From NCBI RefSeq assembly GCF_018449695.1, contig NZ_JAAVUY010000020.1, positions 1 through 64,000 of the forward strand: a stretch of DNA of 64,000 nucleotides, read 5' to 3'. Numbering within the stretch: position 1 is the first letter of the stretch; each line of letters begins with the position of its first letter. The notes under the pieces were generated by a model that was not told the DNA's origin, made no database searches, and was given only the letters and a program-made list of their open reading frames with translations. Positions 48,991 to 57,231 of the stretch are shown here, piece after piece. Origin of the DNA: Bradyrhizobium sp. dw_411. GTDB taxonomy: Bacteria; Pseudomonadota; Alphaproteobacteria; Rhizobiales; Xanthobacteraceae. The position numbers and the translations under genes were made by a program.

Positions 48991-49968
48991 TCACATCCGC
49001 CGCGTCCATGTCGCGGTGTTGACGGCGCCTTCCGGCACGGCGCCGGACACCAGCGCGCGAACCTGTTCCACGGTATGCAACGCCTGCGCCTCGATCGCGG
49101 GCGGGGTCAGACCGCCGACATGAGGCGTCGCGATTACGTTGGGCAGTGCCGCGAGCGCGGGTGTCGGCATCTGGTCCGGCGCGCGGCCGACATCGAGCGC
49201 GGCGCCGGCGATGCGTCCTTCTTTGAGGGCGGTAGCCAGCGCGGCCTCGTCGACCAGATTGCCGCGCGAGACGTTGATGAAAACCGCGTCGCGGCGCATT
49301 TGCGACAAAGCTTTAGCATCGATCAGGTTCTCGGTCGCCTCGATCGCGATCGCAAGGCAGACCACATGATCGGACTCCGCCAGCAGGGTTGGTAAATCGA
49401 CTTGTCGGAAGTTGGGATCATCGATGGTCACATGGGGATCGGAGATCAGCACCCGCATCCCCATCGCGGCGGCCAACGGCGCCACGGCGCGGCCGATCGC
49501 GCCATAGCCGATAATGCCGATCGTGGTGCCGGCCAATTGCCGGCCCATCCGCGCGGCCGGCGCGCGGCCAGCCTGATAGGAAGCGGTCGCGCCGGAGATG
49601 CCGCGGTTGAGATCGACCAGGAAGCCGAACACGAGTTCAGTGACGGATTCGACGAAGCCGGGCTTGGCCCGGGTGACGAGGATGCCGTGCGAGGAGGCGG
49701 TGGCCACATCGATGTTGCGGATGTCGACCGCGCAACGCAGCGCCGCGCGCAGCGTGCCGAGGCCATCGAAGATCGCCGCCGGCAATGCGGTGGCGCGGTC
49801 GGCGACAATGAGATCGCAACCTTGCGCGGCGGCGATCAGCGCCGGTCCTTCCAGCGTGTCGTGGCCCTGATGCAGCACGACCTCGCCGAGCGCCTGCAGC
49901 CCGGCCAGCGCGCGGGCGCCATAATAATTGTCGCGCATATGCGGCGTGTGAGTCAGCAGAATCTTCAT
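48991..49968 (-). CDS. D-isomer-specific 2-hydroxyacid dehydrogenase
   Basis: 325 residues. NAD-binding GTTIGIIGYGAIGRAVAPLA, catalytic Arg in NVSRGNLVDEAAL and His in IATPHVGGLTP are in place. The segment that normally carries the catalytic Glu (DVFxxEP) reads DVGRAPDQMP. It is the last gene of the TRAP operon, three bases behind the permease gene, and so probably handles the imported hydroxy- or oxoacid. Confidence 0.9.
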   Translation of the reverse strand: MKILLTHTPHMRDNYYGARALAGLQALGEVVLHQGHDTLEGPALIAAAQGCDLIVADRATALPAAIFDGLGTLRAALRCAVDIRNIDVATASSHGILVTRAKPGFVESVTELVFGFLVDLNRGISGATASYQAGRAPAARMGRQLAGTTIGIIGYGAIGRAVAPLAAAMGMRVLISDPHVTIDDPNFRQVDLPTLLAESDHVVCLAIAIEATENLIDAKALSQMRRDAVFINVSRGNLVDEAALATALKEGRIAGAALDVGRAPDQMPTPALAALPNVIATPHVGGLTPPAIEAQALHTVEQVRALVSGAVPEGAVNTATWTRRM

Positions 49969-49971
49969 CGT

Positions 49972-51840
49972 TCAATATCCCATCAGCTTTGGCAGGAACG
50001 TGCTGATCGCGGGCACGAAGGCGATCACCAGCAGGCAGGCGAGCAGCAATCCAAGATAGCCGAGCATCGGCCGGACCGTGGCTTCCACCGGCACTTTGCC
50101 GATCAGGCAGGCGCCGTAAAGCCCGAGCCCGAGCGGCGGGGCAAACAGGCCGATGCCCATCGCGATCACCAGCACCACGCCGTAATGCAGCGGCGCGATC
50201 CCGAGTTTGCCGGCCACCGGCACCAATAACGGCCCGAAGATGATCAGCGCCGCGGCGCCTTCCAGCACCGAGCCCATCACGATCAGGATTCCGACCGAGA
50301 GCAGGATGAACAGCCATGTGCCGCTCTCATGCGACAGCCCCACCATGAATTCGGCCACTGCGTGCGGCACCTGTTGCAAGGTCAATACAAACGCCAGCGA
50401 TTGCGCGGCGGCCACGATAAACAGCACCAGGCCCGAACGCGCGGCGGCATGGATGAAACTGCGCCACGCGGCGGCGGGACTGAGCTCGCGGAACATCAGC
50501 GATCCAACCACGATGGCATAGAGCGACGCGAAGGCGGATATTTCGGTCGCGGTCGCAAAGCCCGATTTGAAGCCGATGAAGATCATCGCGATCAGGCCGA
50601 GCGAGACACCGGCCCCTAACCACATCCGCGTCATCGCCGCGTGGGCCAAGGGAGGCGGCGGCGGCGCGGTCGAAGATTTGCCGAACAGGATCGACACGGC
50701 AATGAGCGCTGCCGCCATCAGTGCGGCGGGTAGTAAGCCAGCGGCGAACAGGCCGCCGATCGAAAGGTTGGCGACGAAGCCGAGGATGATCAGGTTGATG
50801 CAGGGCGGAATGGTCTCCGCCATCACCGCCGATGCGGCGAGCAGTGCGACCGTTGCGCCGGGGTTTTGGCCTGATTTGCGCGACGCCGGAATTAATACCG
50901 CGCCGACCGCCGCGACATCCGCCATCTTGGAGCCGGAGATGCCGGAGAACAGCACCATCGCGGTGACCATCACCACATTGAGGCCGCCGCGCATCCGCCC
51001 CACCAGCCGTTGCAGCAATTCGATCAGCCGCACTGACATGCCGTTGGCTTCCATCAAATAGCCGACCAGAATGAAGAAGGGGATCGCGAGCAGGACGAAA
51101 TTGTCGATGCCGCGCGCCATCTGCTGGGCGAAGATCACGCCGGGCAGATTGCCCTCGACCCAGATGAAGATCAGTGCGGCCAGCGCCAGCGCAAAGCCGA
51201 TCGGCAGGCCGCCGGCGAGCGTGACGACAAAGCCCAGCAGCATCAGCGTGCCGGCGGACGGCATCGCGTCCGGGGTAAAGTTCATGCCTGCGAGAAAAAT
51301 GCCGGACACGACCGCCAGCGCAGCGATGGCTTGCAGAATACTGCGCCAGCTTCGGCCAAGCAGAATTTCGGCGGCAAACACCGTCATGCACGCCGCGCCG
51401 AGCCCCATCGGATAGAAGGTCAATTCAAGCGGCAGGCCGGAGCCGGTGGTCTGACCTGCGGTGATCGTGCCGAGTTCGATGGCGTGGAAAGCGACATAGG
51501 CCGCCACCACCAGCACCAGCGTCGCGCCGACATCATCCGCGAAGCGCTGCCAGACCGGCGGCAGCAATGAGCGGAAGAACACCACGCCGGGATTTTCCCC
51601 ACGTGCCAGCGCCGACGCGGCGCCAAAAAAGGCCGACGCCACCATCAGCCCGCGCGCGATGTCATCGGCCCATTCGACCGGCGCATTGAACAGCGAGCGC
51701 GCCAGCACCGAATAGATCACGACCGCAAGATCGGCGGCGAGAAGACCCGCCGCGACGGCATCGGTGACCGGCAGCAGGATGCTGGTCACCCGCCGCTCGC
51801 CGGCATCGGCGCCGTACGCACCGGTGATGACATCAGCCAT
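49972..51840 (-). CDS. TRAP transporter, fused DctQ-DctM permease
   Basis: 622 residues. Residues about 15-180 are the four-span DctQ small subunit (VEWADDIARGLMVASAFFGA) and the rest the twelve-span DctM large subunit (GGLPIGFALALAALIFIWVE, FFILVGYLMEANGM, ILPASRKSGQNPGATVALLA-like segment, GIGLFAPPLGLGLYGACLIG). It moves a carboxylate with a sodium gradient, taking it from the receptor encoded two bases upstream. Confidence 0.94.
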   Translation of the reverse strand: MADVITGAYGADAGERRVTSILLPVTDAVAAGLLAADLAVVIYSVLARSLFNAPVEWADDIARGLMVASAFFGAASALARGENPGVVFFRSLLPPVWQRFADDVGATLVLVVAAYVAFHAIELGTITAGQTTGSGLPLELTFYPMGLGAACMTVFAAEILLGRSWRSILQAIAALAVVSGIFLAGMNFTPDAMPSAGTLMLLGFVVTLAGGLPIGFALALAALIFIWVEGNLPGVIFAQQMARGIDNFVLLAIPFFILVGYLMEANGMSVRLIELLQRLVGRMRGGLNVVMVTAMVLFSGISGSKMADVAAVGAVLIPASRKSGQNPGATVALLAASAVMAETIPPCINLIILGFVANLSIGGLFAAGLLPAALMAAALIAVSILFGKSSTAPPPPPLAHAAMTRMWLGAGVSLGLIAMIFIGFKSGFATATEISAFASLYAIVVGSLMFRELSPAAAWRSFIHAAARSGLVLFIVAAAQSLAFVLTLQQVPHAVAEFMVGLSHESGTWLFILLSVGILIVMGSVLEGAAALIIFGPLLVPVAGKLGIAPLHYGVVLVIAMGIGLFAPPLGLGLYGACLIGKVPVEATVRPMLGYLGLLLACLLVIAFVPAISTFLPKLMGY

Positions 51841-51842
51841 CG

Positions 51843-52871
51843 TCAGGCCGAAGTGGCGCGGATCAGGTCAATCACGGGCTTGGCGTCCGGCCGCGCTTTC
51901 ACGAAAGCGTCGGTCTGCGGAAGCACGCGCTTGCGGAACGCCTCACGGTCGCAATCGATCACGGTGACGCCCTTGTCCTTGAGCTGCGACAGCGCTTCCT
52001 TTTCGACATCGAGGCCATGGGTGCGGGTATCGGCGGCGGCTTTCTTCGCGGCGTCGATGAAGCCCTCGCGCATCGAAGCCGACATCCGGTTGAAGGTCGC
52101 TTCCGAAAAGTAGATCGCCAGCGGCGAGAAATTATGCTGGGTGAGCGAATAGAATTTCGCGGTCTCGTAGAATTTCGAGGCGACGATGGTCGGCGGATCG
52201 TGCTCCATCCCGTCGAGCACGCCGGCCTGCAAGCCTGTATAGATCTCGCCGAACGCCATCGGCGTCGCCGCCGCGCCCATCAGGCGCAGGCATTCGGTGA
52301 TCACAGGATTAGGCAAGGTGCGGATCTTCAGCCCGGCCAAGTCTTCTGGTGTGTTGACTGCCTTGCGCGCCAGCACCGAGCGCGCGCCGAAATTATAGGC
52401 CCAGGCGATGATGCGGATATTCGATCCCTTGAGCAGCGCCTGTTCGATCGGCGTGGCCGCGCCGGCGTCGAACGCCTTGGTCTGTTGCGGGAACGATGAA
52501 AAGAGATAGCCGAGGTCATAGGTTCCAACCAGCGGCACCAGATTGGCCGCAATCGATGAGCCGGACACCATCAGGTCGATCACGCCGAGCTTGACCGAGT
52601 TGATGACGTCGATCTCTTGGCCGAGCTGGTTGTCGGGGAAGAACGCCACCTCGATCTGCCCGGCGAGGGGGCCGGCCGCGATTTGCTTGACGAGGTTGTC
52701 GTAATAGACCCTGCCGTTGGCAAATTTCGGGTCGTTGGCCTGCGAGGACGACAGTTTGAGTTTCAAAACCGCCGCTTCCGCCCGGCCGATCAGCGCGGGC
52801 GCGGCGAGGCCGCTGGCAGTGAGCGCGAAGGATGAGCGAAGTAACGCACGGCGATTGATCACAAAAGACAT
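51843..52871 (-). CDS. TRAP transporter solute-binding protein (DctP type)
   Basis: 342 residues with a twin-arginine-like signal (INRRALLRSSFALTASGLAA) and mature start about AAVLKLKLSSSQANDPKF. DctP hallmarks are the Arg region LAGLKIRTLPNPVITECLRL, FGEIYTGLQAGVLDGMEHD and YYDNLVKQIA. The 14-residue helix ends in a family-typical C-terminus. First gene of the TRAP operon (receptor, permease, 2-hydroxyacid dehydrogenase). Confidence 0.93.
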   Translation of the reverse strand: MSFVINRRALLRSSFALTASGLAAPALIGRAEAAVLKLKLSSSQANDPKFANGRVYYDNLVKQIAAGPLAGQIEVAFFPDNQLGQEIDVINSVKLGVIDLMVSGSSIAANLVPLVGTYDLGYLFSSFPQQTKAFDAGAATPIEQALLKGSNIRIIAWAYNFGARSVLARKAVNTPEDLAGLKIRTLPNPVITECLRLMGAAATPMAFGEIYTGLQAGVLDGMEHDPPTIVASKFYETAKFYSLTQHNFSPLAIYFSEATFNRMSASMREGFIDAAKKAAADTRTHGLDVEKEALSQLKDKGVTVIDCDREAFRKRVLPQTDAFVKARPDAKPVIDLIRATSA

Positions 52872-53011
52872 GTTTGTTCCCCCGGGATGCGGTTCTTTGT
52901 TTCGACCGCGTTTGCTGGGGATAAAACTAGTCTTATTGGTTTGGCTGGCACAAGTAGCCGGTGCTCTTTTTTAGGCGGGAAACCCGCGGTTCGATTGCCG
53001 CATGAAGCCGC

Positions 53012-54919
53012 ATGTCAATTCGCAACAGAATCAATTATCGGTTGATCGATCAACCAAGTCAGATCCCGATGAACCTTGACGAGCGCAGGCTGGCTGCCAA
53101 AGAGTCCGAAAGTACGGGGACCGAGCCATCGGCTGCGACACCAGCCGCACTGCACGCGGCTGGACTTCGTCATTTTGCCGCAGGACGGCATCTGGACGCG
53201 CAGATGTGCTGCGAGAAAGCGCTGGCGCTCGATTCTGCGCATGCAGAGACACTGCATCTGACCGGTCAAATCTGCCTTCACGCCGGGCAATACGACCATG
53301 CGGCGGAGTGGATCGCGCGTGCGATCAAGCAAGAGCCGAAAGCCGAATACTTCATGACCCTCGGCGGGGCGCTTACGAGCCTGGGGCGGCACGCGGATGC
53401 CCTCGCGGTGTTTGGCAAGGCAGCGCAGCTGAAGCCGGACGACGCAAACGCATGGAGGATTCTTGGCATCATCCAGGCCGGCCTCGGACGGAGGCAAGAA
53501 GCGGCCCTGAGCTATCAGCAGGCGCTCAAGGTCAATCCCGACGATTGGGACACCGCTTTTAGAGCGGGCCTTCTTTTCCATGAACGGGGGCAGATCGAGG
53601 AAGCGCTCGCCTGCTTTAGCCTGCACGAGAGAATGCCGGATGGGAACGCTCTCAAGCCGCTGATGCGCGCGCTTGCCTTGTTCATTCTCAACAGATTTGA
53701 GGAAGGTCTGGTCGAGATCAACAATGCCCACGCACTTGATCCGACGAACGCCGAAATCTGTAATTTTGTCGGCATGTTTCATGCGCGGCTTGGAAGAGAA
53801 GATAAGGCGCTGTCGTGGTACGACCGGTCACTCCAGTTGCAACCCAATGCCGTGGGCGCTTTGAGCAACAGGGCGTTTGCGCTCAATCATCTCCACCGGT
53901 TCGACGAGTGCCTGGCGATCTACGACAGGATCAGGACGATCGATCCGAATAATATGAGAGGCGTCTTTCAGGCGTCGCTCGTGCATCTGTTGATCGGAAA
54001 TTTCGAAGCGGGTTGGGCGGGGCGGGAAGCTCGCTGGGCCGTTCCTGGTCTGCCGATCGACCGTTTCGGATTGTCGCAGCCGCCGTGGCTTGGAAAGGAA
54101 CCGATCGAGGGCAAGACTATCCTGGTTTTCGAGGATGAAGGCGCCGGCGACACCATTCAGTTTGCGCGTTACGTTCCGCTGCTGCTGAGGGCCCACGGCG
54201 CCCGCGTCATTCTATCCGTGACCGATCCCGTCGTTCCTTTGCTGGCGGGCATGCCTGGCGTCGCGCAATGCGTTTCGCGATCGGTCAAGCCGCTGCCGGC
54301 TTACGACCTGCATTGCCCGATCACTTCCCTGCCGCTGGTCTTTGAGACGCGTCTCGATACCATTCCTTCGGGATTGGGTTATCTGCCGCAACCGGAAGAA
54401 GCGCGCCGGCAGATTTGGGAAGCCCGGCTTTCCGAACGCCTCGGCGCGGAAAGGAAACTGCGGATCGGTCTTGTCTGGTCCGGTAATCCGAACCACGTCA
54501 ACGACCGTAACCGATCGTTTCCACTGCGAATGCTGTCAGGCCTCCTTGGCGCCGATGCCGCCTTCGTCAGCCTTCAGAAGAATCCGAAACCCGATGATGC
54601 TGTTATCCTCGAACAGGCCGGCGTCATCGACCTGACGGCGCAACTCACCGATTTCGCCGAGACGGCCGCGCTGCTCAGTCAGCTTGATCTCGTGATCACG
54701 GTAGATACCAGCGTTGCGCATCTCGCCGGCGCGCTGGGACGGCCGACCTGGATCCTGCTGCCCTATTTGCCCGATTGGCGCTGGCTGCTGGGTCGCGATG
54801 ACAGCCCGTGGTATCCGACCGTCCGCCTGTTCAGGCAGGACGCGACACGCGATTACGGCAGTGTCGTCGCGCGAGTGCGGAGCGAACTGGATGTCATGAT
54901 TTCCGGGTTTCTGCGATAG
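53012..54919 (+). CDS. TPR protein with glycosyltransferase-like C-terminal domain
   Basis: About 635 residues. Residues about 40-330 are tetratricopeptide repeats (AGQYDHAAEWIARAIKQEPK, LGRHADALAVFGKAAQLKPD, LGRREDALS-type units). The C-terminal half resembles the GT41/ADP-heptose transferase-like domain that follows TPRs in many rhizobial proteins: ILVFEDEGAGDTIQFARYVP, RIGLVWSGNPNHVNDRNRS and DLVITVDTSVAHLAGALGRP. An internal ATG at 53069 is an alternative start. Likely a cytoplasmic protein or surface-glycan modifier; substrate unknown. Confidence 0.88.
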   Translation: MSIRNRINYRLIDQPSQIPMNLDERRLAAKESESTGTEPSAATPAALHAAGLRHFAAGRHLDAQMCCEKALALDSAHAETLHLTGQICLHAGQYDHAAEWIARAIKQEPKAEYFMTLGGALTSLGRHADALAVFGKAAQLKPDDANAWRILGIIQAGLGRRQEAALSYQQALKVNPDDWDTAFRAGLLFHERGQIEEALACFSLHERMPDGNALKPLMRALALFILNRFEEGLVEINNAHALDPTNAEICNFVGMFHARLGREDKALSWYDRSLQLQPNAVGALSNRAFALNHLHRFDECLAIYDRIRTIDPNNMRGVFQASLVHLLIGNFEAGWAGREARWAVPGLPIDRFGLSQPPWLGKEPIEGKTILVFEDEGAGDTIQFARYVPLLLRAHGARVILSVTDPVVPLLAGMPGVAQCVSRSVKPLPAYDLHCPITSLPLVFETRLDTIPSGLGYLPQPEEARRQIWEARLSERLGAERKLRIGLVWSGNPNHVNDRNRSFPLRMLSGLLGADAAFVSLQKNPKPDDAVILEQAGVIDLTAQLTDFAETAALLSQLDLVITVDTSVAHLAGALGRPTWILLPYLPDWRWLLGRDDSPWYPTVRLFRQDATRDYGSVVARVRSELDVMISGFLR

Positions 54920-54990
54920 GCGCCTCTGTACCAGCCACTTCCGATCCACCTGGGATATCGGATGTCGTCACATCACGGCCTTGGTGTGAT

Positions 54991-55263
54991 ATGATCGAGG
55001 CAGATAATCGAAGCGACCTTTTCATGCATCGTATTTACTTCGACACAAATGAGGCTGTGGAAGGTGGTTACGGCCTCTGGCTGGCTGCATCCAAGATGGA
55101 CTTCAACCGCATTCCCAATGGACCTAAAAATGGCATGCACATCGGAATTTACATGACCGGTGAATTGGAAATGGAGGCTATTCTCTTCTTCATGCCGGAG
55201 TACGCGGCGTGGATAGCCCGCCCGATTCTCCAAACGACCAAGTATTTAGGTTGGGTGGCTTAA
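54991..55263 (+). CDS. hypothetical protein, first of a lower-GC gene pair
   Basis: 90 residues from ATG 54991, or 79 from ATG 55024 (MHRIYFDTNEAVEGGYGLWL). Neither start has a strong ribosome site. The motif GMHIGIYMTGELEMEAILFF recalls small orphan rhizobial proteins of unknown function. Base composition is visibly less GC-rich than its neighbours, as in acquired genes. It ends six bases ahead of the DUF1493-like gene. Confidence 0.6.
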   Translation: MIEADNRSDLFMHRIYFDTNEAVEGGYGLWLAASKMDFNRIPNGPKNGMHIGIYMTGELEMEAILFFMPEYAAWIARPILQTTKYLGWVA

Positions 55264-55268
55264 CCTCA

Positions 55269-55586
55269 ATGAACGAGGTGTTTCGCAGAGTTGAGGAACA
55301 TCTGCGGCCTTGGGCGCGAGGCGGCCAGCTAACGCCTGAGACAAATCTCTATCGCGACTTGGGTATGTATGGAGACGATCTGGCTTTTGATGTGGTGATT
55401 TGGGCAACACGCGAATTCGGTGTGGAAGGAAACTTTCATCTCACCAGATATGCCCCGGCCGAACATTCGTTCCCTTGGTTACGTCGGACACTCCGCAGAT
55501 TATTTGGCAAAAAGCCCCCGCAATATGAAAGTCTAACAGTGAGTGATGTGGTCGCGGCGATAGAAGCCAAGCGTTGGCCGGACTAA
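55269..55586 (+). CDS. DUF1493-like protein
   Basis: 105 residues. The DUF1493 pattern is present: LTPETNLYRDLGMYGDDLAF, then REFGVEGNFHLTRYAPAEHS and a C-terminal ESLTVSDVVAAIEAKRW. The fold is acyl-carrier-like by appearance (LYRDLG-(x)-GDD) but there is no phosphopantetheine serine motif. Immediately follows the small gene at 54991 and shares its lower GC. Such pairs often turn out to be immunity or toxin-associated genes; nothing here proves that. Confidence 0.65.
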   Translation: MNEVFRRVEEHLRPWARGGQLTPETNLYRDLGMYGDDLAFDVVIWATREFGVEGNFHLTRYAPAEHSFPWLRRTLRRLFGKKPPQYESLTVSDVVAAIEAKRWPD

Positions 55587-55692
55587 AAGGCTGCCGCGAT
55601 GTCGGCTTTGGGACAATCGCAGCATTCCGAGCTACGTGAATGATTTCCGATCTTCCCCGTTAAGCAGACCACTGCTTCGTCGCGGAGCCCCG

Positions 55693-56646
55693 TCATCGGG
55701 TGAGCGTTCGTTCGACTCCTAGGCTTCCATAAAGCGAAACCCGCCGCTCGATTTCCGCATCGAGCCGCCGTGCCAGTTCGTCGCTCACCTCCACCATCGG
55801 CAGGCGGACTTCGGCGCTGTCGATCAGGCCGGTGCGCGCCAGCCAGTACTTCGCCGCCGCCGGGCTAGGTTCGGCAAACAATAACTTGGTGAGACCGGAA
55901 ACGCTTTCCCAACGTGCACGCGCGGCGTCAGGCTTGCCTTCTCGCAGCAGCGTGCGCACGGAGGCGAACGTCGCGGTCTCGATATGGGCCGAGAGCAGGA
56001 TGGCGCCATCCGCGCCGTCGGTCAGCGCTTCGTAATACAGCGCGTCCTCGCCGGTCAGGATCCGAAAACCATCCGGCCGCCGGCGCAACAGGTCGATGGA
56101 CTGCGCGCGGTCGGCGCCGCAATCCTTCAAGCCGACGATGTTCGGATGCTTCGCAAGCTCCAGCAATGTGTCGTTGGTCAGGTTGACCGCTGTGCGGTAG
56201 GGGATGTTGTAGAGTAGAACCGGCCACGAAGCGTGATCGGCGAGTGCTGTGAAATGTTGCAGCAGGCCGCGTTGCGAGGGGCGCGAATAATAAGGGCTCG
56301 AGATCAGGTAGCCGTCGATCGGCCAGTCGGCCGTCACATCGAGGGTGTGGCACATCTTTCTTGTATCGCTGCCGGATAGTCCGAGGCAGATCGGGATGTA
56401 CCGCTTGCCTTGCGTGATCTCGTCCCGCGCCAGCGTCACGATCCATTCAAGTTCGGCGATGCCCAATGTCAGGCCTTCGCCAGAGGTCGCGGCCAGGATC
56501 AATCCGTCGATCGGCTGGGTCGCATAGTGCCGCAGCGTCCGCCGCAGCGAGTTCTCGTCAAGGACACCGTCGCAGAACGGCGTAATCAGTGGCAGCCACA
56601 GGCCGTGCAGCAGAGAGTGCAGGCCGGAAGTTCTGTTGTCGGTCAT
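55693..56646 (-). CDS. DapA-family dihydrodipicolinate synthase-like aldolase/lyase
   Basis: 317 residues from ATG 56646, which has GAGGAGATGGACC upstream. TIM-barrel class I aldolase: LAATSGEGLTLGIAELEWIV, the tyrosine in LLYNIPYRT and the Schiff-base lysine in IVGLKDCGAD. The true lysine-pathway DapA is usually about 295 residues and near other amino-acid genes; here it stands alone, so a pyruvate aldolase or dehydratase of another pathway is as likely. An in-frame extension to 56802 covers the leader and is rejected. Confidence 0.9.
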   Translation of the reverse strand: MTDNRTSGLHSLLHGLWLPLITPFCDGVLDENSLRRTLRHYATQPIDGLILAATSGEGLTLGIAELEWIVTLARDEITQGKRYIPICLGLSGSDTRKMCHTLDVTADWPIDGYLISSPYYSRPSQRGLLQHFTALADHASWPVLLYNIPYRTAVNLTNDTLLELAKHPNIVGLKDCGADRAQSIDLLRRRPDGFRILTGEDALYYEALTDGADGAILLSAHIETATFASVRTLLREGKPDAARARWESVSGLTKLLFAEPSPAAAKYWLARTGLIDSAEVRLPMVEVSDELARRLDAEIERRVSLYGSLGVERTLTR

Positions 56647-56684
56647 GGTCCATCTCCTCAGGGGGTGAGCCGGAGACGGAGCAA

Positions 56685-56715
56685 TAAAAAACCCCGTCCA
56701 GACGGCGGGGTTTTG
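56685..56715 (-). terminator. intrinsic terminator inside the dapA-like leader
   Basis: On the minus strand AAAACCCCGCC and GGACGGGG are followed by TTTTTT, about 40 bases ahead of the DapA-like start. Nothing else is coded between it and the start of that gene, so it would stop transcripts that begin upstream. Confidence 0.7.
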
Positions 56716-56759
56716 GCAGGTCGGATCAGGCGAGAAATCTATCGCGCGCGCCGCTCTGA

Positions 56760-56784
56760 GGCCCCCGGATGGGGGGCTTTTTTC
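56760..56784. terminator. second hairpin in the dapA-like leader
   Basis: GGCCCCCGGATGGGGGGC followed by TTTTTT on the plus strand; on the minus strand it is a GGGGGG-rich hairpin preceding the terminator at 56685. It could terminate plus-strand transcripts or compete with the minus-strand terminator. Confidence 0.55.
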
Positions 56785-56882
56785 GACGATGTTGCGGTGC
56801 ACGGCTGCGTGATCATGGAACGATGATGGTGGCTGATGCAGATTCTGTCAACGCAATCGCACTGCAGCAAATCGTAATCGGC

Positions 56883-56973
56883 CGTCATTGCGAGCGCAGC
56901 GAAGCAATCCACGGGGCCACGAGGTAGGCAAGTAAGATGGATTGCTTGGTCGCTTGCGCTCCTCGCAATGACG
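56883..56973. repeat. palindromic repeat family F, complete copy
   Basis: Arms CGTCATTGCGAGCGCAGCGA plus AGCAATCCA on the left and TGGATTGCTTGGTCGCTTGC plus TCCTCGCAATGACG on the right. A half copy is at 18178. Confidence 0.85.
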
Positions 56974-57003
56974 CTGATTCAACCGCGGTTTTCACAGGAA
57001 GAA

Positions 57004-57036
57004 AAAAAGCCGGGCTCAGAAGAGCCCGGCTTAAGG
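57004..57036 (-). terminator. intrinsic terminator of the LysR/LsrB gene
   Basis: On the minus strand AAGCCGGGCTC / GAGCCCGGCTT then seven T. It lies about 190 bases past the LysR stop and would end the trxB-lsrB transcript. Confidence 0.8.
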
Positions 57037-57114
57037 TATTGGCCACGTGAGGCCGACACAATCACCTTCCAAGAGGGATTACTGAACACCCGCGCCGCTG
57101 GAGGAGGGGGACAA

Positions 57115-57231
57115 ATGCGCAACCCGAATGTTCAGCGTAGAGATAGTATGATCCGCGTTGGTGCCTTGCGGCAACCGTTCACTCCGCATGTCAGACATGC
57201 GGGTACCGCGGGCTTATCGAGCGATAATTAA
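57115..57231 (+). CDS. possible 38-residue peptide convergent with lsrB
   Basis: A strong GGAGGAGGGGG lies four to eight bases ahead of an ATG opening MRNPNVQRRDSMIRVGALRQ, then PFTPHVRHAGTAGLSSDN. The frame ends four bases into the 3' end of the LysR gene on the other strand. No family match. The start site is better than in most spurious frames, but conservation is untested. Confidence 0.35.
   Translation: MRNPNVQRRDSMIRVGALRQPFTPHVRHAGTAGLSSDN

Noticed and set aside
56646..56802. 52-residue N-terminal extension of the DapA-like protein
   Set aside because: The extension is rich in Pro/Arg, overlaps two hairpins, and the ATG at 56646 has a far better ribosome site.
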